DNA of 64,000 bases, from positions 434,001 to 498,000 of the forward strand of contig CAVXCD010000002.1 in NCBI GenBank assembly GCA_963760225.1, written 5' to 3'. Each line of letters opens with the position of its first letter. Within the stretch, counting starts at the first letter, position 1. This DNA comes from 13-2-20CM-66-19 sp963760225 (lineage in GTDB: Bacteria; Pseudomonadota; Gammaproteobacteria; Steroidobacterales; Steroidobacteraceae). Below, piece after piece: positions 33,877 through 42,688 of the stretch. The notes beneath the pieces were generated by a model that was given only the letters and a program-made list of their open reading frames with translations, ran no database searches and was not told the origin of the DNA. The translations under genes and the position numbers were made by a program.

Positions 33877-35415
33877 TCAGTCGCTGTGGGCGGCCGCGGC
33901 CAGCGCCGCCGCTCGATTCCACCAGCCGCCGCCCAGCGCCTGGTAGAGCGCCGCGGTATCGCCGAAGCGGGTCGCCTGGGCCTGCACCAGGTTGAGCAAG
34001 GCCTGCTGATAGGCCGATTCCGCGGCGAGCTCCGCCAGGTAGTCGGTGAAGCCGTCCTGCATCTGTTCACGGGTCAGGTCGAGCGTGACTTTCGCGGCGC
34101 CCTCGGCGGCGTGCGCGGCGGCCAGCTCGTCGGCATCGGCGAGCATGGCATGCAGCGTGTCGGCGACGTTCTGGTAGGCGGTGAGCACCGCCTGCTGGTA
34201 CTGCGCACCTGCCTGCCGCAGCGCCTGATCCGCGGCGCGCTTGCCATGCAGCAAGGTGCCGCCGGCGAACAGCGGCTGCGCGACCCCGCCAATCAGGTTC
34301 CAGAAGGGTCCGCCGTCGCGGAACATCCAGGCAAACTCGTTGGCACTGCCGCCTGCTGAGCCGCTGATGGAAAACTGCGGCAGCATGGCGGCAATCGCCA
34401 CCCCGACCTGCGCGTTGGCCGCGTGCAGCTGCTCGGCGGCGGCGCGCACGTCGGGACGCTGCTCGATGATCTTCGCGGGCAGGCTCAATGGCAGCTCCCG
34501 GGGCAGCGTCAGGGAGCTGAGCTCGAAGGTCTGTTCGAGCTCCTGGTTCGGCAGCTTGCCGACCAGGGCGCGCAGCAGATCCCGCGTCTGTTCGAACTGC
34601 TTCTGCAATGGCGGCAGCAGCGCCCGCACCTGCGCCAACTGCGCCTGCTGGGCTGCGACGTCGACCGCCATGGCGTAGCCCTGCTGGTACCTGTCGAGCA
34701 CGACCTGGAGGGAGCGCTCGTTGTAATCGATGATCTCGCCGGTGGCCGTGAGCTGCGCACGCAGCGAAGCCTCCTGAATCGCCGCGGCGACGACGTTGGC
34801 AGCGAGCGTGACATAGGTGGCTTCGAGCTCGAAGCGCTGCATGTGCGCCTGCGCCTCGAGCGACTCGACCTTGCGGCGGTTGCTGCCGAACACGTCCGGC
34901 GTATAGCCCACGGTCAGCTCGGCGGTGTGGTAGTTGTAGATGAGGGGCTGGGCCGGACCGCTTGGCACGAGGTTCTGACCGTTGCCCTGCAGGCCGGGCG
35001 CGGAGGTGCTGGCGGTGTTGCCCGGCAGCTTCTGGCGTTCGAAGGCGTAATCGGCAGCGACGCTCGGGTAGAAGTAGCCGCGCTGCGCATAGACCTGCTC
35101 CTGCCCCTGGCGCAAGGCGGCCTGCGCGGCTGCCACGGTCGGATTGGCGCGCAGCGCCTGCTCGACCAGGGAATTCAGAGCCGGGCTGTCAAACGCCCGC
35201 CACCAGTCGAAGGCGACGTCCTGCCCCTCGACGAACCGCTGGGCATCCCCGCCGGGCACGTGCGCCGCGGCGGTGACTGGCGGCAACGGCGTCGGGGTGA
35301 AGCCGGCACCAGGCGGTGCCCGCGGCTGTTGGAAGTTGGGTCCCACCGCACACCCGGGCAGCGCCGCAATCGTCACGAGCGCCAGCGCAATGCAGCAGCG
35401 AACAGGAATGCGCAT
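33877..35415 (-). CDS. RND outer-membrane factor, NodT-type lipoprotein
   Basis: A 512-residue TolC-like channel of the NodT/CusC type. A lipobox (AALPGC, Cys22) and the following AVGPNFQQP are diagnostic for this group. Two repeated halves of helical hairpins are visible, with WWRAFDSPALNSLVEQALRANPTVAAAQAALRQ at the start of half one. The central SLPAKIIEQRPDVRAAAEQLHAANAQVGVAIAAMLPQFSISGSAG segment is the classical R-P-D-V/I-R motif region. Forms the trimeric duct for the pump. First structural gene after the histidine kinase, 175 bases away. Confidence 0.92.
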   Translation of the reverse strand: MRIPVRCCIALALVTIAALPGCAVGPNFQQPRAPPGAGFTPTPLPPVTAAAHVPGGDAQRFVEGQDVAFDWWRAFDSPALNSLVEQALRANPTVAAAQAALRQGQEQVYAQRGYFYPSVAADYAFERQKLPGNTASTSAPGLQGNGQNLVPSGPAQPLIYNYHTAELTVGYTPDVFGSNRRKVESLEAQAHMQRFELEATYVTLAANVVAAAIQEASLRAQLTATGEIIDYNERSLQVVLDRYQQGYAMAVDVAAQQAQLAQVRALLPPLQKQFEQTRDLLRALVGKLPNQELEQTFELSSLTLPRELPLSLPAKIIEQRPDVRAAAEQLHAANAQVGVAIAAMLPQFSISGSAGGSANEFAWMFRDGGPFWNLIGGVAQPLFAGGTLLHGKRAADQALRQAGAQYQQAVLTAYQNVADTLHAMLADADELAAAHAAEGAAKVTLDLTREQMQDGFTDYLAELAAESAYQQALLNLVQAQATRFGDTAALYQALGGGWWNRAAALAAAAHSD

Positions 35416-35590
35416 GCGGGCTCGCCTCAGCGGCTAACGGCTTGCCGACGGTTTTGGCACTGAAGCGGTCCTCCCGGAGAGGCTGCTGAACTCGTCCTGC
35501 GCGAGCGCGTGTCGGGCGTGAAGGCACCGGCCAATCGGTCGCGCTCACGCATCTTGCAGCTGCCATGCTTACCGGCAGCTTGCTCGAAGA

Positions 35591-37060
35591 TTACCGATTG
35601 GAAAGGTGCGCGACGGGAACAGCCGGTGACGGCAGGGTGGTGTCAGACGGATCCTCAGCCGGCGAAGCCGGGGCACGCGGCAGCAGGATCGAAGCACACA
35701 AGCCTGGCTCGGCATTGATGAGTTGCAGTTCCCCACCGTGCAGGCTGGCGATCGCCGACACGATCGCCAGCCCGAGACCGTTACCGGGCTGCGTGCGGGC
35801 GCGATCCATGCGATAGAACCGCTCGGTGAGCCGCGGCAACTCGCTCTGCGGTACACCGGGACCGTTGTCGCGCACCACGATGGCGCAGCGCCGCCCCTCC
35901 CCGCGTGCGGCCACCGTGACGCTCGCGCCACGTCCGGCATATTTCAGGGCGTTGTCGATCAGGCTCGCCACGGCGGTTGCCAGCAGATCGTGGTCGCCCT
36001 GCGCCCACAGGGCGTCGTGGCTCGACGCCGTGAGTCTCACCCCGGCCTCTTCGGCCGCGGCGTCATAGAGCTCGACCATGTCGTGCCCGATGCCATTGAG
36101 GTCGATCCGCCCGAAGAATTGCGCACGCATGCCCGACTCCGCCTCGGCGATCTGCAGCAGCTTGTTGAGCAGCAGGATCAGCTCGTCGATGTCCTCGATC
36201 GCCGCGCGCGCCGCGTGGCTCAGCCGCGGCACGCTCGACTCGCGCCTGAGCGCCTCGTCGAGCCGGGCGCGCACCCGGCCGAGTGGCGTGCGCAGATCAT
36301 GCGCGATGGCGTTCGAGACGTGCCGCACGCCGTTCATCAGCTGCTCGATTCGATCGAGCATACGATTGATGTCTACGCCCAGGCGCGCAAATTCGTCATC
36401 GCCCGAGACCGCGATGCGCTGCCCGAGGTTGCCCGATTCGATCGCGTGCGCGGTTTGCCGGATGCCGCTGATGCGGCGCTCGATCTGACGGCGCGAGAGC
36501 CATGCGCCGATGACCACCAGCACCAGCGAAACTGCCATGGCGGCCTCCAGGGCACGCAGCACCAGCATGCGTATGGCACGCTGCTCGCTCAGGTCACGGC
36601 CGACGTACAGCAGGCCCCCGCGGGGCAAGGGCTGCACGAACAGCCGCGCGGAAGCCGGCCTGCCGTCGCGGATCACGTCACGATTGATCAGCCGCCGCAT
36701 CGGCGTGCCGGCCGCCGGCCAGGTCGACAGATTGCCGACCACCGGCTCGCCGGATGGCGCGGTCACGAGAAAGATCTCGGTGTCGCTGTCAATGCCGTCG
36801 GTGAGCTCCTGGTTGATCTCACGCACCAGCTCGGCCGCGGGACGATTGCCGTACTCGCTGCGCAGTCGATCGGAGATCGAGACGATCTTGCCGTCGGTGC
36901 TGCGCGCCAGCACGCCGACCGTGCCGAAGTAGAACACGCCCGAGGTCACCAGGATCAGCGCGACCAGCAGCGCGCCGTTGCCAAGCGCCAGACGCGCGGC
37001 GACCGAATCGGTGAGTCCTAACACCGGAATGCGACGCGCCACCGTCGTGCCATGCCCCAC
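35591..37060 (-). CDS. sensor histidine kinase of the efflux operon
   Basis: A 489-residue membrane histidine kinase. Helix 1 (about 26-50) and helix 2 (about 176-196) enclose a periplasmic sensing domain of about 120 residues. A HAMP domain precedes the phosphorylation helix (SNAIAHDLRTPLGRVRARLD). The ATP domain has N-box SLIDNALKYAG, G1 DNGPGVP and G2 GNGLGLAI. GTG start, two bases after the stop of the response regulator, so translation is coupled. Partner of that regulator; controls the RND genes downstream by position. No Met- or His-rich metal-binding stretch is visible in the sensor domain, so the signal is open. Confidence 0.9.
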   Translation of the reverse strand: MGHGTTVARRIPVLGLTDSVAARLALGNGALLVALILVTSGVFYFGTVGVLARSTDGKIVSISDRLRSEYGNRPAAELVREINQELTDGIDSDTEIFLVTAPSGEPVVGNLSTWPAAGTPMRRLINRDVIRDGRPASARLFVQPLPRGGLLYVGRDLSEQRAIRMLVLRALEAAMAVSLVLVVIGAWLSRRQIERRISGIRQTAHAIESGNLGQRIAVSGDDEFARLGVDINRMLDRIEQLMNGVRHVSNAIAHDLRTPLGRVRARLDEALRRESSVPRLSHAARAAIEDIDELILLLNKLLQIAEAESGMRAQFFGRIDLNGIGHDMVELYDAAAEEAGVRLTASSHDALWAQGDHDLLATAVASLIDNALKYAGRGASVTVAARGEGRRCAIVVRDNGPGVPQSELPRLTERFYRMDRARTQPGNGLGLAIVSAIASLHGGELQLINAEPGLCASILLPRAPASPAEDPSDTTLPSPAVPVAHLSNR

Positions 37061-37062
37061 GG

Positions 37063-37764
37063 TCAGTGAGGCGCGGGTGTAGCGGCGCGGCGCTCGCCCA
37101 GCAGATACCCGGCGCCGCGGATGGTATGGATCAGGGCGGGCGAGAACCCCCGGTCCACCTTGCTGCGCAGGCGGCTGATCTGCACGTCGATGACGTTGGT
37201 CTGCGGGTCGAAATGACAGTCCCAGACCGCCTCGAGCAGCATGGTGCGCGTGACCACCTGGCCTTCGTGGCGCATCAGGTAGGCGAGCAGCCGCAGTTCG
37301 CGCGGCTGCAGCGCTATGGCGACCGCGCCGCGGGCGACCTGCAGCGAGCGCATGTCGAGTGTCAGATCCGCCACGCGCAGTTGCGTGGCCGGTTGCGCGG
37401 CGTGCGCGCGCCGCAGCAGCGCTTCCACGCGTGCCAGCAGCTCGGCGAAGGCGAACGGCTTGGAGATGTAGTCGTCCGCACCATGGTGCAGGCCCCGCAC
37501 GCGCTCGTCGGTGCTGGTGAGCGCGCTCAAGATCAGAACCGGCGTCGCTTTGCCCAGATCACGCAGCTTGCCGACGATCGACAAGCCATCGATGCCTCCC
37601 GGAAGCAACCGGTCGATGATGATCAGGTCCCAGTTGTCGTTGAGTGCTTGATGCAACCCATCGAGGGCGTTGTCACAGCAGGTCACGCTGTAGCCGGATT
37701 CCTGCAACCCATTGCGGATGTAGCCGGCCGTTGCGGGCTCGTCTTCGACGATGAGGGTCTTCAC
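37063..37764 (-). CDS. OmpR-family response regulator of the efflux operon
   Basis: A 233-residue response regulator from GTG 37764; the longer open frame adds residues that do not fit the fold. Receiver: acidic pair in TLIVEDEP, phospho-acceptor Asp in LIIIDRLLPGG, Thr/Ser in ILSALTS and Lys in YISKPF. DNA-binding winged helix: LQPRELRLLAYLMRHEGQVVTRTMLLEAVW and DVQISRLRSKVD, ending with IRGAGYLL. Pairs with the histidine kinase immediately downstream. Probably activates its own operon including the RND pump. Divergent from the alcohol dehydrogenase gene. Confidence 0.92.
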   Translation of the reverse strand: MKTLIVEDEPATAGYIRNGLQESGYSVTCCDNALDGLHQALNDNWDLIIIDRLLPGGIDGLSIVGKLRDLGKATPVLILSALTSTDERVRGLHHGADDYISKPFAFAELLARVEALLRRAHAAQPATQLRVADLTLDMRSLQVARGAVAIALQPRELRLLAYLMRHEGQVVTRTMLLEAVWDCHFDPQTNVIDVQISRLRSKVDRGFSPALIHTIRGAGYLLGERRAATPAPH

Positions 37765-37901
37765 GGGGCGAATGGTAGCGCGATCCCGAGGACCGCGGTC
37801 GCCAGGGCGGGAAACGGGGACTTGCGGCACCTCCCGAAAGGGGGATGTCGCATCCCCCAAGGATGGCCCAACAATCAGCAGCCGCAACTGCGGAGAGTCC
37901 G

Positions 37902-38918
37902 ATGACGAAAATGCGCGCGATGCTCGTTCCCAGTCCCGGGGCCAAATTCCGTCTGGAGGAACTCGAGGTGCCGCAGCCCGGCCCCGATGAGGTGCGCGTC
38001 CGCGTACAGGCCTGCGGCGTGTGTCACAGCGATATGCTGACGGTGGCCGGCCACATGCCGGGACTGAAGTACCCGCGGGTTCCGGGCCACGAGGTGATCG
38101 GAGTGGTGGAGGCGCTCGGCGCCAACGTGAAGGGTTGGCAGCCCGGGACGCGGGTGGGGGTGGGCTGGTTCAGCGGGGCGTGCGGTTTTTGCAGGAACTG
38201 TCGCGGCGGTAACGCCTTTGCCTGCGAAAACATCCAGGGCGCCACTGGAGTGACACGCGACGGCGGCTACGCCACGCATATGCTGGCCCATGCCAGTGCA
38301 CTCGCACGCGTGCCGGCCGAGCTCGACCCGGTCGCTTCCGCCCCGTTGCTGTGCGCCGGAATCACCACCTTCAACGCGCTGCGCCATTGTGGCGCCGGCC
38401 CCGGAGAACTGGTGGCGATCCACGGGGTCGGGGGCCTCGGTCATCTTGGAGTTCAGTTCGCCGCGCGCCTGGGGTTTCGCGTCGTGGCCGTGAACCGCGG
38501 ACGAGACAAGGAGGAGCTGGCGCGCAAGCTCGGTGCACACGAATACATCGACAGCGCGGCCGGCGACCCGGCGGCGGCGTTGCGCGCTCTGGGCGGCGCC
38601 CGGGCGATACTGGCAACGGTGACCGACGCTGCGGCGATGCAGGCCATCGTCGGTGGTCTCGGCGTGAACGGAACCTTGATGGTCATCGGTGCCGTCGGCG
38701 CGCTTACCGTCAACTCGCTGGAACTGCTGGCGAAACGGGCCGCGGTGAAGGGTTGGTACTCCGGGACCGGGATAGACTCGGAAGACACGCTGCTTTTCAG
38801 CCAGCGCCATCAGGTCACGTCAATGAACGAGATCTTCCCTCTGGAACAGGCGCAGGCGGCCTACGAGCGCATGCTGAGCGGCAAGGCCCGGTTTCGCGTG
38901 GTTCTCAAGGTGGACTAG
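37902..38918 (+). CDS. zinc-dependent alcohol dehydrogenase (MDR family, AdhP-like)
   Basis: A 338-residue medium-chain dehydrogenase from ATG 37902, with GGAGAG upstream. Catalytic zinc ligands are Cys in GVCHSD, the His-Glu of PGHEVIG and the later Cys near residue 150. The structural-zinc loop CGFCRNCRGGNAFAC has all four cysteines. The cofactor motif is GVGGLGHLG; the following NRGRDKEE (no acidic residue at the strand end) hints at NADP. It resembles AdhA/AdhP-type alcohol or aldehyde reductases. Divergent from the response regulator gene; 57 bases ahead of the methyltransferase gene. Confidence 0.9.
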   Translation: MTKMRAMLVPSPGAKFRLEELEVPQPGPDEVRVRVQACGVCHSDMLTVAGHMPGLKYPRVPGHEVIGVVEALGANVKGWQPGTRVGVGWFSGACGFCRNCRGGNAFACENIQGATGVTRDGGYATHMLAHASALARVPAELDPVASAPLLCAGITTFNALRHCGAGPGELVAIHGVGGLGHLGVQFAARLGFRVVAVNRGRDKEELARKLGAHEYIDSAAGDPAAALRALGGARAILATVTDAAAMQAIVGGLGVNGTLMVIGAVGALTVNSLELLAKRAAVKGWYSGTGIDSEDTLLFSQRHQVTSMNEIFPLEQAQAAYERMLSGKARFRVVLKVD

Positions 38919-38975
38919 TCAACCACCGGGTGACGCCGGCCCTCCCCCTCGTAAACGCAATGAGGAGTGAGCTCA

Positions 38976-39551
38976 TTGGCGAGGATTCGAGAAAGTGGCA
39001 TGCCACCGCTCGAGCAGTGGGAGCGCTTCTTTGATCCTGAGGGCGTGCTGGAGGTACTCGGCTGCCGCGAGTTGTCGGGCGATGTACTCGAGCTTGGGTG
39101 CGGTTACGGCACGTTCACCATCCCGGCCGCTCGCCGCGGGTGCGGGAAGGTGTATGCACTCGACATCGACCCGCTGATGGTTGCGGCTACGGCCGAACGA
39201 GCCAAGCGGGCCGGTATCTGTAACGTCGTTGTTGAGCAGCGCGACTTTGTTTTTGGCGGCAGCGATCGCCCGGCGTGTTCGACAGCCTATGTCATGCTGT
39301 TCAATATCCTGCACCTGGAAGATCCGCTCAGCCTTTTGCGGGAAGCGCACCGCGTGCTGCACCCTGGCGCAATCCTGGGGATCATGCACTGGAAGCGTGA
39401 CGTCACAACGCCGCGCGGCCCGCGACTCGAGATTCGGCCATCGCCGGAGCAATGCCGGCAATGGGCAAAGGCAGCAGGGTTCCGCTGGCTACGAACTCCG
39501 GAGCTGCCTGGATCGCCGCGGCACTGGGGCATGATGCTCGAACGAGCGTAG
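38976..39551 (+). CDS. class I SAM-dependent methyltransferase
   Basis: A 191-residue methyltransferase. Motif I reads VLELGCGYGTFTIPAA, the ribose-binding acidic residue is in YALDIDPLMV, and motif IV-like AYVMLFNILHLEDPLSLLREAHRVLHPGA fits small-molecule methyltransferases of the UbiE/Methyltransf_11 type. The GAGGAG at 38963-38968 lies seven bases before TTG 38976, which I take as start; GTG 38967 is a weaker alternative. Acceptor unknown. Same strand as the alcohol dehydrogenase, gap of 57 bases. Confidence 0.85.
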   Translation: MARIRESGMPPLEQWERFFDPEGVLEVLGCRELSGDVLELGCGYGTFTIPAARRGCGKVYALDIDPLMVAATAERAKRAGICNVVVEQRDFVFGGSDRPACSTAYVMLFNILHLEDPLSLLREAHRVLHPGAILGIMHWKRDVTTPRGPRLEIRPSPEQCRQWAKAAGFRWLRTPELPGSPRHWGMMLERA

Positions 39552-39665
39552 CTCGATCTGTCGCACCGACACCATGCCGCTGGTCGGGGTTGCCACAGCG
39601 CCGGCGACGCTCCTTGTAAAAAGCCCCGATCCCTCGCGCACGAGGGTCAAGCGGCGAGCGCGACC

Positions 39666-40214
39666 TCAACGTCCGGCGGAATCACCGCGACGCCCCGCTT
39701 CGAACAGGAACCAGGTGCGCCGCTCGGTCTCGTCGATCCACACCTCGATGAGACTGGCGGTCGCGATGTCGCGGTACTCCTCGCACACGTTGTGCGCCTC
39801 GCGCAGCCGCCCCGCCAGCGCCTTGTTGTCCTCGCGCAGCTCGGCGAGCATGTCGGACGGCTCCACGTAGTCCGCATCGTTGTCGGACACCCTCTTCATG
39901 GCAGCGATCTGGCCGATCGAGTGCAGCGTCGTGCCACCTACCTTGCGGACGCGCTCGGCGATAGCGTCGGTCATCGCGAAGACCTGGTCGGCTTGTTCGT
40001 CGAACAGCAGGTGGTAATCGCGGAAGTGCGGGCCGCTCAGGTGCCAGTGGAAGTTCTTGGTCTTGACGTACAGCGCAAAGACGTCCGCGAGAATGGCATT
40101 CATCGCGCCGGAGATTTCCTTGGTCGCGGTCGCCGACAGGTCCGTGGGGGTAACCAGCGGCCTGCGGGCTGCGTCATGGGTGTCGTGGCTCTTGGTCGAA
40201 TCCGGGCGGCTCAT
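39666..40214 (-). CDS. dps: Dps, DNA starvation/stationary-phase protection protein
   Basis: A 182-residue ferritin-fold mini-ferritin. The inter-subunit ferroxidase ligands are visible: KTKNFHWHLSGPHF for the first histidines, then HLLFDEQADQVFAMTDAIAERVR for Asp and Glu. Dodecamers oxidise and store iron with hydrogen peroxide and protect DNA. The polar N-terminus (SRPDSTKSHDTHDAARRP) is longer than in E. coli and could bind DNA. Usually induced by OxyR or in stationary phase; no OxyR site was evident by eye. Confidence 0.92.
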   Translation of the reverse strand: MSRPDSTKSHDTHDAARRPLVTPTDLSATATKEISGAMNAILADVFALYVKTKNFHWHLSGPHFRDYHLLFDEQADQVFAMTDAIAERVRKVGGTTLHSIGQIAAMKRVSDNDADYVEPSDMLAELREDNKALAGRLREAHNVCEEYRDIATASLIEVWIDETERRTWFLFEAGRRGDSAGR

Positions 40215-40382
40215 GGCAATTGTCCTTCCGATGCAGTGGTGCCTTGGCGCCCAATCATACTGCCGCGCGAAACGCTGATGTCACCCCCTCAACGCCGCGC
40301 GGCACACCGCACGCCTCGCGTCAGGATCGCGGACCGCGGACGGCAAGCGCCGACCCCCTTTCCGCAGCGGCTCGGCTACGCC

Positions 40383-40583
40383 TCAGCTGTCGAACGAGCG
40401 CTCGCGCCGCCGTGCACGCCACCAGTGAACGATGCGCCGTTCGGCCGAAGGCGTGTGCCAGTGCACCGGGCGCTCACCGCCGGTGGCCGGAGGGTCGGCA
40501 TCCCTCGAGCGCCAGGTGGCTGCCACGATATAGACCGTAAACAGCGCTCCCACCACGAAAAAGCCGATTCCGGGCTCGCTCAC
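40383..40583 (-). CDS. small single-helix membrane protein
   Basis: A 66-residue protein from GTG 40583, chosen because GGAGAG lies just upstream; the longer frame from 40700 adds arginine-rich residues without support. It has one hydrophobic helix (GIGFFVVGALFTVYIVAATW) and a basic, tryptophan/histidine-containing C-terminal tail. No family recognised. It stands between dps and the caspase-FGE gene on the same strand. Confidence 0.45.
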   Translation of the reverse strand: MSEPGIGFFVVGALFTVYIVAATWRSRDADPPATGGERPVHWHTPSAERRIVHWWRARRRERSFDS

Positions 40584-40706
40584 CGTCGCTCTCCGTATAC
40601 CCGCATGGAGCGCCCAGCATAGGGCGGTGCCCGGAAGTGCCCTGTTAAGAAATCGGCTGGGGCACGGGCCGGCGCGGCGCGCGAGCCCCCGCCGCGGCAC
40701 TCACCG

Positions 40707-42551
40707 CTACTGCAGCCGCGCCATCCACACGTCGGCGTCCGGCCAGACCGGCAGCGTGCGTGCGCACCGGAAACCGCTGTCCGCGTCGGCGCGGTCGGGC
40801 AGCTCGTAGCGGCGCGTGGCGGCTCGCTTGTTGGCGGGGTTGGGCTCGAGCCACGAGCCTCCCTTGAGGACCCGGGTACTACCGACGCCGCGGGTGTCGA
40901 CCCATTGCCAGACGTTGCCGGAAAGCCCCCGGTAGCGGTCACCGATGCCGCCGACGGGTCCGTCGGTCACGTGCGGTGCGATGTTCATCGAACGCGTCGT
41001 GGGACCGAAGTCATCGCCCCACGGGAAAATGTTGTCCTGCGGACCGCGCGCGGCGTACTCCCACTCGTCTTCACTCGGCAGGCGCGAGCTCCTCGAACGA
41101 CAGTAGGCCTCGGCATCCTGGAAGCTGACGCCGACGACGGCCGAATCATCGTCGAGCGGCCGCTGCTTGAGCGCGTTGCGCCAGCTGCCGCCGGGCACGC
41201 GCTGCTCGTGGCGGTCGCTGCCGGGCGCCATGGCGTAGGCGAAACCCACCTTCTCGGCGTGCGTGAGGTACTGCGCGGCGTCAGCAAACTGCCGGAAGGC
41301 GCGCACGCTCACCGGCGTGGCGTCGAGCTCGAACGGCGCGAGCGTCACCTGACGCAGTCTCTCATCGGCATAGTCCCGCGGCTGACAGTCGGCCGCGTAC
41401 TGCTTGCACAGCGCGAGCGCCGCGCCAATCTGCTCCGGCGTGCTGCCGAGTGCGACGCGCCGCGGGGCAGTCGCGACCAGGTGGCGGATCGTATCGGGCG
41501 GATAGTCGTGTGCGCTGTCCAGTTGCGCCGTGTCGATGCCGAGCGAGCGCAGCAGCGTCACGGCGCGGGCACCGGCCACAACGGCAGTTGGCGGTGCGGC
41601 CGCGACCGCGGGAGCTGGGATCGGCGCGGGCGCGCGCGAGCCGAACAGGTCGGATACCCAGGCGAAGAAACCGGAGTTGCCGCTGCCCGCAGTGCTGCTG
41701 CCGCTGCCGGCGGTGGCCGTGTCCGTTGCGCCGGCAGCCGATCGCGAGGGCGCCGGCACAGGCGTCGACACGGGCGTCGGCACGGAGTTGGCGAGCGCCG
41801 CCGCCGCCGGACCGTTGAAGTAGTAATCCTCCCCGGTGAGGGAAGAGGCTTCCCACGGCACCTGCTTGCCCGCGGTTGCGCTCATGACGTCCGCCCTGAC
41901 GTGCTTGAACACCTGCTCGAGCGGCTGATGCACTTCGAGCATGGCGCGCGTCAGGGCCGTGGTGTAGGGACTGTTGCGCCCGCTACCGTCTTCGGCAACC
42001 GCACCGGGTGCGGTGGAATACGCAATCAGGATTCCCGCCGGCGCATCCATGCTGGCCAGCCCGCGGTCGGCAGAGCGCATGCTGCGGTTGAAGGGATTGT
42101 TGCGGCAGGCATCGAGAATGACGATGTTGAGGCGGTTGCGGGCATAGCGCATCTGCTCGATCACCCAATCGGCGCTGACGGCCTCTATCTCCACGTCCCC
42201 TTCGCGCTCGATGTTGGCTTTGGTCGGGATCAGGTAGTTGCGGCCGTTGAGCTGCACGCCGTGACCGGCGTAGTAGAAGAGCCCGACCGCCTGCGGGCCG
42301 CCCTTGTCGAGGCGCTCGCCGAACTCCTGGATGGCGCGCTTCATGGTGTTCTGATCGGCGTCACGGCGCTCGATCACTTCGAAGCCGAGCTGGCTCAGAG
42401 CCTGGGCGACCAGCCGCGCATCATTGGCGGGATTGAGCAGCGGGCCGCTGGCATAGGCGCTGTTGCCGACCACCAGGGCAATGCGCGTTTCAGCCGCCTG
42501 CACGCCTGGAGGCAACAGCACCGCCACCGCAAGCAGGGCGAGACGGCACAT
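40707..42551 (-). CDS. caspase-like (C14) peptidase fused to FGE-sulfatase (SUMF1) domain
   Basis: A 614-residue exported protein from ATG 42551, with signal peptide cleaved near VQAAE. Residues 22-260 are a caspase p20-like domain with the catalytic dyad His97 (YYAGHG) and Cys149 (LDACRNNPF). A Pro/Ala/Ser-rich linker (about 255-335) leads to a helical part with a possible peptidoglycan-type or unknown fold, then an FGE-sulfatase domain (about 430-605: RLPSEDEWEYAARG, GNVWQWVDT, RVLKGGSW, SGFRCAR). Bacterial caspase homologues cleave after basic residues and act in stress or defence. Many FGE-type domains without active cysteines only bind ligand. The open frame upstream of 42551 is not coding. 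Confidence 0.88.
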   Translation of the reverse strand: MCRLALLAVAVLLPPGVQAAETRIALVVGNSAYASGPLLNPANDARLVAQALSQLGFEVIERRDADQNTMKRAIQEFGERLDKGGPQAVGLFYYAGHGVQLNGRNYLIPTKANIEREGDVEIEAVSADWVIEQMRYARNRLNIVILDACRNNPFNRSMRSADRGLASMDAPAGILIAYSTAPGAVAEDGSGRNSPYTTALTRAMLEVHQPLEQVFKHVRADVMSATAGKQVPWEASSLTGEDYYFNGPAAAALANSVPTPVSTPVPAPSRSAAGATDTATAGSGSSTAGSGNSGFFAWVSDLFGSRAPAPIPAPAVAAAPPTAVVAGARAVTLLRSLGIDTAQLDSAHDYPPDTIRHLVATAPRRVALGSTPEQIGAALALCKQYAADCQPRDYADERLRQVTLAPFELDATPVSVRAFRQFADAAQYLTHAEKVGFAYAMAPGSDRHEQRVPGGSWRNALKQRPLDDDSAVVGVSFQDAEAYCRSRSSRLPSEDEWEYAARGPQDNIFPWGDDFGPTTRSMNIAPHVTDGPVGGIGDRYRGLSGNVWQWVDTRGVGSTRVLKGGSWLEPNPANKRAATRRYELPDRADADSGFRCARTLPVWPDADVWMARLQ

Positions 42552-42688
42552 CAGCTTCCAGTCGTTGTTCTTATGCGCGTGGGCCTGCACCCAATATGTC
42601 CCCGCTGCCACACCTTGAGCGGCGGCTGCGCCGCCCCTGGTGCTATTATCCCCGCCCGTAGCCACTTGGGAAGTTTGCGGAGAAAAAC

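Noticed and set aside
35723..37021. 432-codon open frame opposite the efflux histidine kinase
   Set aside because: Shadow frame; kinase boxes on the other strand are complete.
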